Source: DASWZN01 sp963841635 (lineage in GTDB: Bacteria; Acidobacteriota; Terriglobia; Bryobacterales; Bryobacteraceae). Taken from it: 64,000 nucleotides of DNA. Below the pieces are notes generated by a model, which saw nothing but the letters and a program-made list of their open reading frames with translations, was not told the origin of the DNA and ran no database searches. Shown one piece after another: positions 43,332 to 52,034 of the stretch; within the stretch, counting starts at the first letter, position 1; each line of letters starts with the position of its first letter. The position numbers and the translations under genes are program-made. The stretch is taken from contig CAWJDO010000002.1 in NCBI GenBank assembly GCA_963841635.1, forward strand, positions 3,906,001-3,970,000. Reading direction: 5' to 3'.

Positions 43332-43444
43332 GTGGGGCGGCTCTCCAGAGCTGCGCCGGACGTCCACATCCGGCTTCCTTCGTCTCAGGAAGTTGGACGG
43401 AGGCGGGTCTGGAGACTCGCTGCAGGACTGGAGTCCTGCCCCAC
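43332..43444. repeat. Full composite palindromic element, family B
   Basis: 113 bp bounded by GTGGGGC and GCCCCAC. Order of hairpins: GGCTCTCCAGAGC; GCCGGACGTCCACATCCGGC (one mismatch); central TTCGTCTCAGGAAG; GCGGGTCTGGAGACTCGC (one mismatch); GCAGGACTGGAGTCCTGC. It lies inside the ABC/OmpA operon, between the binding-protein fusion and the permease, so it could set a polarity or mRNA-stability boundary. The other full copy is at 47587-47700. Confidence 0.9.
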
Positions 43445-43508
43445 GGTTTCTGTCCGGTCCTGCAAAAACTATGCAGCATTAGGCCTAGGCCTCCCCGGCT
43501 TCAGGAAC

Positions 43509-45320
43509 CTACTCGCCGATCTGGGAAATCTCCACGCGGCGGTTCAGAGCCTTGCCTCCGGCCGTTGCGTTCGAAGCTAGCGGGCTCTCGGAGCCATGGC
43601 CCGCGACGGATTTGAAGCGTGACTCAGGGAAGCTCAGCGGCGCGGTCTGCTGGAAATAGCGCTTCACGGCCAGCGCGCGCTTTTCGCTCAACGGAACGTT
43701 GATGGCGTCGCTGCCGGCGTTGTCGGTGTAACCATCAATCTGGAGTGCCAGCTGCGAGTTGATGGCCAGCGCATCCTTGAGCTCGCTCAGAATGGGCAGG
43801 CTGTTCGCCAGGGGCTGGTCGGAACCGCTCGCAAAGTTGATATAGACGGCCTTGTGGCCCACCACGGTGCCGCCGGCGGCTTCCTTGGCGTAATCCACGG
43901 TCTCGGCGCTGGCGCCCTGGACGCCGCTGGTGTTGAGCAGCGCCTGAGCTCCAAAGATGAACGACGTGTCCACCGCTTCCTTGTAAGGCGGAATGGGATT
44001 GTCCTTGAAGAGCTGCGGGTAGTTCATCGTGGCGATCTTGCCGAACGTTTCGTAACTGGCGCGCATGTTGTTATTGTGCTTGCCGTCGAGTCCGAAGTAA
44101 TTGACGTCATCCTCGAGGTTGAAGACCGCCGAGCCGCCCAGGGGCTGGCCGGTCTTCGGATCGTGGACGCCCATGTAGTACTTGTACCAATAGTCGCCGT
44201 TTTGGTCGTTGTAGATCTTGGCGGAAATCTCGCCGGCCTTGCGGCGCGCGGCGTCGAAAGCCTTCAACTGGTCGGCAGCCTGGAAATTCGCGGCCAGCAG
44301 GCCATGCACTTCGTCGCGGTTGTCATTGAAGAATTTCTTGATGCCTACGATGACGGCCGGCATCTGCGAGGCGTACTCATGCGAGGACACGATCTTGGTG
44401 GTGCCCGGACGGCCGTGCACGGCCTGCTCGTCTCCGGGAGTCCAGGTCACAACGCCGTCGGGACAAACCTTGACCATCTCGCCCGTGGGGCGGCCATCCT
44501 TAACTTCCTTGCGGTCTTCGCAGCGGTTGGGGATGTAGACTTCGGTGACGGCCTTGATGTAGTCCTCGTCCGGGGCCGAGATCCAGTTGACGGCGTCAGG
44601 GTCGTAGGTTTTGAGATCGGGGTTGTTCTTGAGGCCGTTCGATCCCAGATAATTCAGAGCGATGTTCCAGTCGCCATCGCGAATGACGCCGACCACGGTC
44701 TTGCCCTTCATGCTCTGTGGATTCGATTTCCACTCGGCCGGGCCCAGCAGCGCATCCTCTCCGTTGGAGCGGCCCACGGCGCCGATGATGACGGCCTGGT
44801 ATTCCGGTCCCAACTTCTTCAGCTGCGGATTGAGGTCCGCGAGCCACTGGCCGCCTCCGTCGCCCATCACCACCAGGGCTACGGCGCCCGAGGAGCAGGT
44901 CTTCTCGCCATCGTGGAGCTGCTTGGCGCAGGTGAGCAGGTCGGCTTTCATCTGCGAGTTGGAATCTTCGCGGTGCAGCACCAGGTTGACGCCGTACTTC
45001 TCCATCAGCGAACCCTTGGTGGTCTCCTTGCCGCCGTTCGCGTAAAGCAGGGCGAACATGGCGTTCCACTCCCAGATGTCGAACGGCATGCGCGTCGCCG
45101 ACACGCTGGCGGCGGTTGTCGAGGGATACGGCAGCGCCTGCACGTTGGCCACCTGCGCCTCGGTTTGCGACGGCAGGTCCACGCGAGTCGCGACCACGGA
45201 CTTGATGATGCCGGGGGTTGGAATCCAGCCGTGCTGCATAGCGGAGCGCAGGCCGAACACCACGCCGCCCGCCAGGATCACTATCAGGACAACCTTTGCC
45301 TGCGGTTTCAAACGCGCCAT
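43509..45320 (-). CDS. Periplasmic substrate-binding protein fused to OmpA peptidoglycan-binding domain
   Basis: 603 residues. An N-terminal membrane anchor or signal (about 8-26) is followed by a two-lobe binding-protein region (about 95-480; GALALVVMGDGGGQW-like motif reads AVALVVMGDGGGQW; VVGVIRDGDWN) and a C-terminal OmpA/MotB domain (about 490-603; YINFASGSDQPL, DGYTDNAGS, LSEKRALAVKRYF, NRRVEIS). The D and R residues that bind peptidoglycan are present. The start at 45320 is supported by GGGAGG 7 bp upstream. The fusion would tether a solute receptor to the cell wall next to its own ABC transporter, an unusual architecture. Confidence 0.85.
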   Translation of the reverse strand: MARLKPQAKVVLIVILAGGVVFGLRSAMQHGWIPTPGIIKSVVATRVDLPSQTEAQVANVQALPYPSTTAASVSATRMPFDIWEWNAMFALLYANGGKETTKGSLMEKYGVNLVLHREDSNSQMKADLLTCAKQLHDGEKTCSSGAVALVVMGDGGGQWLADLNPQLKKLGPEYQAVIIGAVGRSNGEDALLGPAEWKSNPQSMKGKTVVGVIRDGDWNIALNYLGSNGLKNNPDLKTYDPDAVNWISAPDEDYIKAVTEVYIPNRCEDRKEVKDGRPTGEMVKVCPDGVVTWTPGDEQAVHGRPGTTKIVSSHEYASQMPAVIVGIKKFFNDNRDEVHGLLAANFQAADQLKAFDAARRKAGEISAKIYNDQNGDYWYKYYMGVHDPKTGQPLGGSAVFNLEDDVNYFGLDGKHNNNMRASYETFGKIATMNYPQLFKDNPIPPYKEAVDTSFIFGAQALLNTSGVQGASAETVDYAKEAAGGTVVGHKAVYINFASGSDQPLANSLPILSELKDALAINSQLALQIDGYTDNAGSDAINVPLSEKRALAVKRYFQQTAPLSFPESRFKSVAGHGSESPLASNATAGGKALNRRVEISQIGE

Positions 45321-45358
45321 TTGCTCATCCTCCCGATGAACTACACAAACAAAGCTTC

Positions 45359-45448
45359 TGGCCACGAATGAACACGAATGCACACGAATAAGAAACGCCA
45401 GAAAAGAGTTTTGTTTTATTCGTGTTCATTCGTGTTCATTCGTGGCCA
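45359..45448. repeat. Long palindromic repeat, family C, copy 2
   Basis: TGGCCACGAATGAACACGAA on the left and CATTCGTGGCCA on the right with an AT-rich loop; same family as 5839-5930. It occupies nearly all of the gap between the membrane coiled-coil gene and the binding-protein fusion in the operon. Confidence 0.92.
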
Positions 45449-45453
45449 AAGTC

Positions 45454-46536
45454 TTACTTGAACATGTTGTCGTAATCGCCCGAACTCTTCCCGGCAGCTG
45501 GCGTCCGGGGTGTGGCTACCGGCTCTGGCGCCGCCATGCCGGGAATCTGAATCATGTCGGCTCCCGCGGGCTGGTTGCCGGCGGTGAGCAGCTTCTGGTT
45601 GAACTCGGCGAACTTGCCGGCGGCTTCGTCGGCCATCGCGCCGGATTCGATCTGGTCGTCCGTGAGCAGCTTGTCGGTGTAGCGGCTGAACTCGCGGATC
45701 TCGCCCAGGGTGCGGGCCGTGTCGTCTTCCAGGTACTCCAGCGCCATGTCGACCATCTTCAGTTGTTCCGGATTGCCGCGCAGCAAGCGCTGGCCGACGC
45801 CTAGAGTCGCCTTGGCATCGAGGATCATCTTGCGCTGCTCGGCGAGGAAGCTGACCTTGTTCTCGGTCCGCTGGATCTTGCTGTCGGCGATCTGCGACCA
45901 GTGCTGGAAAGTCCCCAGCATCTTGGACGTCTGCTCCTGAAGGGCTTCGAGCTGCTTGACGCCTTGCATCAGCATCCCCGCTTTCTCCAGGAAGGTCTGG
46001 CGTTCGAGCATGAGGCGTTCGCGCTCCATGGGGTCGGGGGCGGCCGCCGCCATCTGCTCGGCCTTGGCGGCCTTGTGGCCGAGGGAAGTAATCTCGTCGT
46101 TCTTGGCGGCGATGCTGCGCTGGAGGCGCTCGTCGCTGCCGGCGAATCGCTGCAGGGTCTGATCGAGGTTGCCCTTCTCCTTCTTCATGTCGTCGAGGTT
46201 GTTGCGGAGAATGCCGATCGGATCGGTCTCGACAACCCAGGAGGCGAACCACCGCACAACGGATTGGAACAGATTCTTGATGGCAGCGCGGAAGGTGGGA
46301 TTGAACGCAAGCCACAGGACCGCGATGAGCGCCGCCGTCAGGCCGATCGCGTAGAGGGTGTTCTGCAGCAGCGTGATCAGGAACGGCAAAATGACGTAGA
46401 GACCGACGCCGGCGCCGACGATCATGGCCGCCAGCACCACCATGCCGAAGGGGCCTTCGGGACGCTTCCAAAACGATTTGGGCGTGTAGCCCTGCAGGTT
46501 CTGGGTGAAACTTGGAGTAATGGGCGAAAGGCTCAT
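45454..46536 (-). CDS. Membrane-anchored coiled-coil protein of the ABC/OmpA operon
   Basis: 360 residues. Two adjacent hydrophobic segments (about 30-50 and 54-78) are followed by a long, highly charged helical region (about 105-300; IRNNLDDMKKEKGNLDQTLQ-like heptads, ERERLMLERQTFLEKAG) and a proline-rich tail ending DYDNMFK. No enzymatic motif. The helical part resembles PspA/TelA-type helical proteins only in general character, so I do not assign it to either. Likely cytoplasmic coiled coil bound to the inner membrane, working with the neighbouring 224-residue coiled-coil protein. Confidence 0.72.
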   Translation of the reverse strand: MSLSPITPSFTQNLQGYTPKSFWKRPEGPFGMVVLAAMIVGAGVGLYVILPFLITLLQNTLYAIGLTAALIAVLWLAFNPTFRAAIKNLFQSVVRWFASWVVETDPIGILRNNLDDMKKEKGNLDQTLQRFAGSDERLQRSIAAKNDEITSLGHKAAKAEQMAAAAPDPMERERLMLERQTFLEKAGMLMQGVKQLEALQEQTSKMLGTFQHWSQIADSKIQRTENKVSFLAEQRKMILDAKATLGVGQRLLRGNPEQLKMVDMALEYLEDDTARTLGEIREFSRYTDKLLTDDQIESGAMADEAAGKFAEFNQKLLTAGNQPAGADMIQIPGMAAPEPVATPRTPAAGKSSGDYDNMFK

Positions 46537-46545
46537 GACGTTGAC

Positions 46546-47220
46546 TTATCCTTTCAGCATGGCGGCGTACTGTTCTTTCTGCTGTTCGATTTCACTGCCG
46601 CGGCGGTTCACAGCCGCCACAAACTGGTTTTGCGCGTGCGTGCTCTTCCCCTGCGCTTCGACCAGTTCGCTGGACAACTGCCCCAGTTCCTGCTGAAGCT
46701 GGGTGATCTGCGCGCTGATCTGGCCGATGCGATCCTGCCGGCCCGAAATCTCGCGAGCGGCGAACTGCTGAGCCTTGGCCTCAAACGCGTCCCGTTCCTG
46801 CTGCAGGCTGGCTTTGAGGGTGTCGAAGGTCGCGAGGATGCTGTCTTCGGTCAGCCCGGCTTGCGCCTTGGCCTGAAGCACGGCGGTTTTGAACTTCACG
46901 TTCGGGGGCATCACGGTGTCCGGGATGGCCTTCAGCGGCTCGAGGAACTTGTGGATGGTCGCGGCCGCGGCGGTGCCTTCGAAGTCTGTCTTGGCCAGGA
47001 TCTTCCGGTAGACTTCGTCGTTATCCGGAACCACTCCCGCGTCGATCGGCAGGGAGTAGCCGACCGGTTGAGGTGCTGCCGTCATCGCGGGTACGTGCAT
47101 CGCCGGCGCATGCGTCGGGACGGTTGTCGGCGTGGCGTCTGGCGCGGGCTTTGCCGGCTCCTCTTCAAAAGCCAGATGCTTTAAGGCATCGAGCAAACCG
47201 TGTTCGTGTTTGCTGTCCAT
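46546..47220 (-). CDS. Soluble coiled-coil protein, first gene of the ABC/OmpA operon
   Basis: 224 residues from the start at 47220, chosen because GGAGAGG lies 4 bp upstream of that ATG (an ATG 4 codons earlier lacks this). An N-terminal low-complexity Pro/Ala linker (30-65) is followed by a compact helical part (YRKILAKTDFEGTAAAATIHKF) and a C-terminal coiled coil (about 130-220; AQITQLQQELGQLSSELVEA). No signal peptide. It ends 10 bp before the membrane coiled-coil gene. No function recognised; the segment with VPDNDEVYRKIL suggests a defined N-terminal domain. Confidence 0.72.
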   Translation of the reverse strand: MDSKHEHGLLDALKHLAFEEEPAKPAPDATPTTVPTHAPAMHVPAMTAAPQPVGYSLPIDAGVVPDNDEVYRKILAKTDFEGTAAAATIHKFLEPLKAIPDTVMPPNVKFKTAVLQAKAQAGLTEDSILATFDTLKASLQQERDAFEAKAQQFAAREISGRQDRIGQISAQITQLQQELGQLSSELVEAQGKSTHAQNQFVAAVNRRGSEIEQQKEQYAAMLKG

Positions 47221-47533
47221 AAACCTCTCCAAACAAATGGAATCTTCGAAGCTGCTATGTTACCATTCCTGATCTCAATGGGTAAGGTGGGTCCGAATCT
47301 CATTTGGCACAGGAAGAGCCCCTGGGTGGAGCACCCCACAACCGACCATACGCGATCACTTCGACAGGGGTTCCACGTTGCCATCCTGGACAGAATCGAT
47401 TGTACATCCAACCGGCCCCGCCGGGCCCTTTGATCTCGTCCGTTTCGAGCGGCGGGGGCGGGGTGGCCGGGGCGAAAAGCTCAGAGGACAACCGTCTCGA
47501 CCGATTGATTTTAGTTGTGTTAGCTCCATCCGC

Positions 47534-47720
47534 GGAGGGCGGGCTTCAGCCCAATGCCACTCGTTTTCGCGAAGCGGACTGCCGGAGTGGGGCGGCTGTC
47601 CAGAGTTGCGCCGGACGCCCCACGTCCGGCTTCCTTCGTTTCGGGGAGTTGGACGAAGGCGGGTCTGGAGACCCGCTGCAGGACTGGAGTCCTGCCCCAC
47701 GCGGCTGAAGCCCGCCCTCC
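47534..47720. repeat. Outer 18-bp inverted repeat enclosing a family B element
   Basis: GGAGGGCGGGCTTCAGCC (47534-47551) and its perfect complement GGCTGAAGCCCGCCCTCC (47703-47720) flank the full family B palindrome. This looks like one hairpin repeat into which another inserted. The rest of the 542-bp gap 47221-47762 shows no gene. Confidence 0.85.
47587..47700. repeat. Full composite palindromic element, family B, second copy
   Basis: 114 bp from GTGGGGC to GCCCCAC with the same order of hairpins as 43332-43444 and a few substitutions (for example GGCTGTCCAGAGTT in the first hairpin). Confidence 0.9.
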
Positions 47721-47724
47721 GGGC

Positions 47725-47730
47725 TATAAT
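47725..47730 (+). promoter_or_regulatory. Possible -10 element for the CHAD gene at repeat edge
   Basis: TATAAT starts 4 bp beyond the right arm of the outer inverted repeat and 33 bp before the CHAD start. No good -35 is visible. Confidence 0.3.
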
Positions 47731-47762
47731 TTAGGAATACGGGCTGAAACCGGGCATCCGAG

Positions 47763-48647
47763 ATGCTGATCACCAACGAAACAGGTGCGTTTGCGAGCGA
47801 GCAGGTGGGCGGACTGCTCCGCCGCCTTGCGTACCAGGCAGGCCGCACAGCGAAGTCGCCGCACGCGGACGAGGTGCACGACCTGAGAGTTGCGATCCGC
47901 CGATTCACGCAGGCGCTGGCCACCTTCGACTCCTGCCTCTCCATCCAAGAAGCGAAGAAGATCAAGCGCCGGCTGAAAAAGACCATGCAACTGGCCGGGG
48001 ATGTGCGGGACTACGACATCGCCATCGAAATGCTGTCGCGATTCAAGTCCGCGCCGGCCGCGATTCTGACGTCTTTTGGGAAGCGGCGCAAGGAAGCGGA
48101 GCGGGATCTGACGACCGCGCTCAGACACTGGGTGGAGCGCAGGACGTACTCCAAATGGAGGGCCGCTCTCGAGAGTCGCGGCCGAGGCGACGTCAACCAC
48201 GATCCGGTCGCGACCTCCGCCACGCGCGCGATCGGGCCGATGCTGGAGGAGTTCGCCAGCCGCGGCAAGCGGGCCCTCGGCCCTAAGGCTTCGATCGACA
48301 AGATCCACCGGCTTCGGATCGAGGCCAAAAAAGTCCGCTACACACTGGAGCTGTTTGCGCCGGTCTATGGCGCGTCCTTCGACGGCTGGATGGAGAGGCT
48401 GAAGTCTCTCCAGAACGTGCTCGGCGCTGTCAGCGACTGCGACACGGTTCGGGAGATGATCGAGCGGCAGGGCGGCGACCGCAGGATCGAATCCGCGCTC
48501 CGAAGGAAGGTGAGCAGGAAGCTCGGGGAATTCCGCCAGCTCTGGGCGGATTCGTTCGCCCATGCTCCCATCGATATTGGCGCGGGAGTAGCCAGGAAGC
48601 CCGAGGCCCCGAGCGAGCCGCGCGCGCTGCGGCTGGCGGCGGGGTAG
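47763..48647 (+). CDS. CHAD domain protein
   Basis: 294 residues forming the all-helical CHAD domain, which binds polyphosphate. The two conserved histidine/basic helices are present (VHDLRVAIRRFTQAL near residue 40 and IHRLRIEAKKVRYTLEL near 185), with many surface Arg/Lys. It stands before lpxB. A second CHAD locus, split in two, lies at 56611-57517. Likely a polyphosphate-binding or targeting protein. Confidence 0.9.
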   Translation: MLITNETGAFASEQVGGLLRRLAYQAGRTAKSPHADEVHDLRVAIRRFTQALATFDSCLSIQEAKKIKRRLKKTMQLAGDVRDYDIAIEMLSRFKSAPAAILTSFGKRRKEAERDLTTALRHWVERRTYSKWRAALESRGRGDVNHDPVATSATRAIGPMLEEFASRGKRALGPKASIDKIHRLRIEAKKVRYTLELFAPVYGASFDGWMERLKSLQNVLGAVSDCDTVREMIERQGGDRRIESALRRKVSRKLGEFRQLWADSFAHAPIDIGAGVARKPEAPSEPRALRLAAG

Positions 48648-48660
48648 CGGGGAACTGCAT

Positions 48661-48706
48661 GGAGGCGGGTCTGGAGACCCGCTGCAGGACTGGAGTCCTG
48701 CCCCAC
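48661..48706 (-). repeat. Half copy of composite palindromic repeat (family B)
   Basis: GGAGGCGGGTCTGGAGACCC, then GCAGGACTGGAGTCCTGC and CCCAC, occupying most of the CHAD-lpxB gap. Confidence 0.87.
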
Positions 48707-48724
48707 CTTGTTGTAGGCTGACGG

Positions 48725-49876
48725 GTGGTGGCGTTCAAGGTCCTGATTTCCGCGGGCGAGGCTTCGGGCGATCTTTACGCGGCGAGCCTCGCAGCCGAAT
48801 TGTTGCGCCGGCACCCGGATCTGGAGCTGTTCGGATGCACGGGGCCGCGCATGCGGGCGGCCGGCGTGCGGACGGTGGTGGATGCCGCCAGCCTGGCCGT
48901 GGTGGGGCTGATCGAGGTAGTCGCACACATCCCGCGCGTCTGGCGCGAGTATCGAAAGCTGCTGAAGGCCGCGCGCGCCGAGCGGCCCGCTCTCGCCATC
49001 CTGACCGACAGTCCCGATTTCCACTTGCGGCTGGCGCGGCAGTTCAAGCGAATGGGAATCCCGGTGGTGTACCTGGTGGCGCCGCAGGTGTGGGCGTGGC
49101 GCAAAGGCCGGCTACCGGCGATGCGCCGCGACATCGACCGGCTGCTGTCGATCTTCCCGTTCGAAGAGCCGTTCTTCCGCGAGCACGGCGTCGCGGCCAC
49201 CTACATCGGCCATCCCCTGTCGCGGCTGGTGAAGCCGTCGCTCGGCCGCGAAGAGTTCTTCCGGAAGCACGGGCTAGCGGAGGACCGGCCGCTGATCGCG
49301 CTGCTGCCGGGCTCAAGACAGGCCGAGGCAGCCCGGCACATGCCGGCGCTGATGGACGCCGCGGCCAGGATCTCGGCCCGTATGCCGGTGAATCTAGTAC
49401 TCGGCCGCGCCGGATTGAGCGATTTTAGGGAACGCAATCCCGGGGGAGCCATCCAAGTAGTTGAAGGTGAAACGTGGGATCTGCTGGCTCACGCCACCCT
49501 GGCGCTGGCGGCGAGCGGCACGGTCACGGTTGAGGCGGCCCTGTTGGGGACACCGATGGTCACCTTCTACAAGGTCACCGCGCTGAGTTGGTTCGCCGGG
49601 AAATTCCTGGTGGACGTGCCCTTCTACTCGATGGTGAACCTGATCGCCGGGCGCGCAGTCATACCCGAACTGATGCAAAATGAAATGACGGGGGAGCGGC
49701 TGGCCGCCGAGGCGCTGAAGCTTCTGAACAACCCCGTCGAGCGGGAAGAAATGCGGCGGCAGCTCGGGGAAGTGGGCCGCGCGCTGGCCGGTCCCGAAGA
49801 CCCGATGGAGAGGGCGGCGGGAATCGTGGACGAGATTCTCGGAACCAACCGCGTACGGCAGCCTTCCAAGAGTTAG
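48725..49876 (+). CDS. lpxB: Lipid-A-disaccharide synthase
   Basis: GT19 glycosyltransferase that joins lipid X and UDP-diacylglucosamine at the inner membrane, 383 residues. Family motifs: ISAGEASGDLYAA at the N-terminus, SPDFHLRLA, APQVWAWR and LLPGSRQAEAARHMP. The start is GTG (48725 or the next codon). It shows that the organism makes a lipopolysaccharide outer membrane. Not next to lpxA/lpxD here. Confidence 0.95.
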   Translation: MVAFKVLISAGEASGDLYAASLAAELLRRHPDLELFGCTGPRMRAAGVRTVVDAASLAVVGLIEVVAHIPRVWREYRKLLKAARAERPALAILTDSPDFHLRLARQFKRMGIPVVYLVAPQVWAWRKGRLPAMRRDIDRLLSIFPFEEPFFREHGVAATYIGHPLSRLVKPSLGREEFFRKHGLAEDRPLIALLPGSRQAEAARHMPALMDAAARISARMPVNLVLGRAGLSDFRERNPGGAIQVVEGETWDLLAHATLALAASGTVTVEAALLGTPMVTFYKVTALSWFAGKFLVDVPFYSMVNLIAGRAVIPELMQNEMTGERLAAEALKLLNNPVEREEMRRQLGEVGRALAGPEDPMERAAGIVDEILGTNRVRQPSKS

Positions 49877-49900
49877 AAGAGTATTGGGGAGAGACGGAGA

Positions 49901-51892
49901 ATGGCTCGGAAGCTTTCGTTGGCGCTCGCCTTAGTGAGCGCGGCGGCGGTCGCGTCGGCACAGCAGCGGCCCTCGCGCATCGACGTTCAGCATTACGGCA
50001 TCGAAGCGGAGGTGAATCCGCGGATGCAGACGATACGGGCGAAGGCGCAGGTGGAATTCGTCCCGCAAGACGAAACCAGCACTGCCACGTTCGAGTTGAA
50101 CAACGCGCTCGATGTTTCGAAAGTCGAAGACGAGGCCGGCAAGCAGGTGTCGTCGACGCGCCAGCGCCAGAACTTTTCGGTGATCCTGAACTTCGCGCAG
50201 CCGCTTCCGAAGGGCAAGCCCGCGCGCGTGGTGTTCTATTACGACGGGCGGCTGACCGGCAAAGAGGATTCTCCGGTCTTCGGCATCAAGTTCGCCGCGC
50301 TGAACGACGACCACGGGTTTCTGCTCTACCCCGCTCGCTGGTTCCCGGTGGCGGGCTACACCACCGACCGCTTCACGGCGGACTTGAAGATCACGGTGCC
50401 GGCCGGCTACACGGTGCTGTCGCCAGGCCTCGAGAGCCACGAGGCGGCCGGCGACGGCGTCGCCTTCACGTTCAAGTACGATCATCCTTCGTTCCCGGGC
50501 AGCATCGCGATCGTACAGGGCGACCCGGCGCGCATCACCTCGGAAGGCGTGACCACATCGCTGTACTTCCGCGGAGCGGAGAAGGCGATGGCCAATGCCT
50601 ACGCCGAGGAAGTCGCACGCCTGATGGTCTACCTTACCGGCATCTACGGCCTGCCGCCGCAAGCCAACCTGACGCTGGTTGAGACCGAGGACGGCGCGGC
50701 TAACGGATACTCGGCGCCGGGGCTGGTGTTCCTGTCGCCGTCGGGGATCGGGAAGCAGGTGGCGGTGCGGCTGCTGACCAACCAGGTGGCGCGGCAGTGG
50801 TGGGGCGCGCTGATATCGCCCGCGACCCGCGGCGGCCTGTGGCTGACCAACGGCATGGCGCGGTATTCGGAAATCCTCTACCTGGAGCACACCAACGGGC
50901 CGGGGGCGCTCGAATCCGAGACGAAGGATCTGTACATCGACGCGCTCACCATGAACGATGTGCCGATCAGCCAGACTCCGCGCCTGGACGACTACTCGCC
51001 GGAGTTCTGGTCGCTGACCGCCAGCAAAGGCGCGGCCGTGCTCAACATGCTGCGGTACGTCATCGGCGATTCGGGATTCGAGAAGCTGGTGCACGAGTTC
51101 CCCGGCAAGTACGCCTGGGGCGCTGTGAAGACCGAGGACTTCGAGAAGACGGCGGAGGCGATCTACGGCCAGAAGCTGCGGTATTTCTTCCTGCAGTGGA
51201 TCGAATCGAGCGGCGCGCCGGAGTTCAAGATGGATTACACCATCTACCGTACGCAGAAGGGCGGACCGAAGGGCGAGGGCGGCTTCCGCGTGATGGGCAA
51301 GGTTTCGCAGGACCTGGACACGTTCCGCATGCCGGTGGATCTGAAGATCGAGACCGAGGGCAATCCGGAGCAGCAGCGCATCGACGTGATGGGGACCTCG
51401 ACCGAGTTCTCGGTGGACACGTTCGGCAAGCCGAAGTCGCTGACCATCGACCCGCTGAACAAAGTGCTGCGGTTCAGCGATCCGATCCGCGTGCAGGTGG
51501 AGATCCGGCGCGGCGAGCAGTTCGCCGAAATCGGCGAGTTCAACGAGGCGCTGAAGGAATACCAGAAAGCGCTGGAGGTGAACCGGGCCAGCTCGCTGGC
51601 GCACTACCGGATCGCCGAGACGTTCTTCCTGCAGGACAACTATCAGTCGGCGGCGAACGAGTTCCGCGAGGCGATCAACGGCAACCTGGATCCGAAGTGG
51701 ACCGAGGTGTGGTCGCACATCAACCTGGGCAAGATTTTCGACATCACGGGGCAGCGCGAGCGCGCCGTGAGCGAGTACACGCAGGCGGTCCGCACCAGGG
51801 ACAACACGCAGGGCGCGCAGGAAGAAGCGGCGAAGTATTTGAAGACGCCGTTCGAGAAGAAGAGCACGGAGACGGCGGGGGGGACGACTTAA
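49901..51892 (+). CDS. Catalytically dead M1-peptidase homologue with C-terminal TPRs
   Basis: 663-residue secreted protein (signal peptide ~20 residues). It has the M1 N-terminal beta-domain (about 25-210) and a thermolysin-like domain where HExxH is NQVAR (residues 294-298, followed by QWWG) and the third ligand glutamate of WLNEG is Asn (WLTNG, N317). All three zinc ligands and the catalytic Glu are therefore lost while the surrounding fold motifs are kept. A C-terminal domain and TPR-like repeats (about 515-640; EIGEFNEALKEYQKALEVN) follow. Probably a binding or scaffold protein in the periplasm. Confidence 0.85.
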   Translation: MARKLSLALALVSAAAVASAQQRPSRIDVQHYGIEAEVNPRMQTIRAKAQVEFVPQDETSTATFELNNALDVSKVEDEAGKQVSSTRQRQNFSVILNFAQPLPKGKPARVVFYYDGRLTGKEDSPVFGIKFAALNDDHGFLLYPARWFPVAGYTTDRFTADLKITVPAGYTVLSPGLESHEAAGDGVAFTFKYDHPSFPGSIAIVQGDPARITSEGVTTSLYFRGAEKAMANAYAEEVARLMVYLTGIYGLPPQANLTLVETEDGAANGYSAPGLVFLSPSGIGKQVAVRLLTNQVARQWWGALISPATRGGLWLTNGMARYSEILYLEHTNGPGALESETKDLYIDALTMNDVPISQTPRLDDYSPEFWSLTASKGAAVLNMLRYVIGDSGFEKLVHEFPGKYAWGAVKTEDFEKTAEAIYGQKLRYFFLQWIESSGAPEFKMDYTIYRTQKGGPKGEGGFRVMGKVSQDLDTFRMPVDLKIETEGNPEQQRIDVMGTSTEFSVDTFGKPKSLTIDPLNKVLRFSDPIRVQVEIRRGEQFAEIGEFNEALKEYQKALEVNRASSLAHYRIAETFFLQDNYQSAANEFREAINGNLDPKWTEVWSHINLGKIFDITGQRERAVSEYTQAVRTRDNTQGAQEEAAKYLKTPFEKKSTETAGGTT

Positions 51893-51925
51893 GCTCTCCT
51901 CGGTATCGGGATCATCTGCAAACCG

Positions 51926-51983
51926 GGGACTGGATGGGACTGGATCCCAATTTCGCCGCCTTTGCGAAATTGGTCCCTGTCCC
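51926..51983. repeat. Palindromic repeat family D, copy 2
   Basis: GGGACTGGATGGGACTGG, central hairpin AATTTCGC/GCGAAATT, closing GTCCCTGTCCC. It lies between the convergent M1-like and DUF2252 genes. Confidence 0.88.
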
Positions 51984-52034
51984 AAGGTTTGCCCTCTGGA
52001 CAATCATAGGGCTCGCGACTTTGCGGGCACTAAG

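Noticed and set aside
45454..46536. Annotation as TelA toxic-anion resistance or PspA
   Set aside because: Helical, charged and membrane-linked, but no sequence motif specific to either family could be seen.
47304..47708. Open frames across 47.3-47.7 kb on both strands
   Set aside because: They run through nested palindromic repeats and give low-complexity translations without initiation signals.
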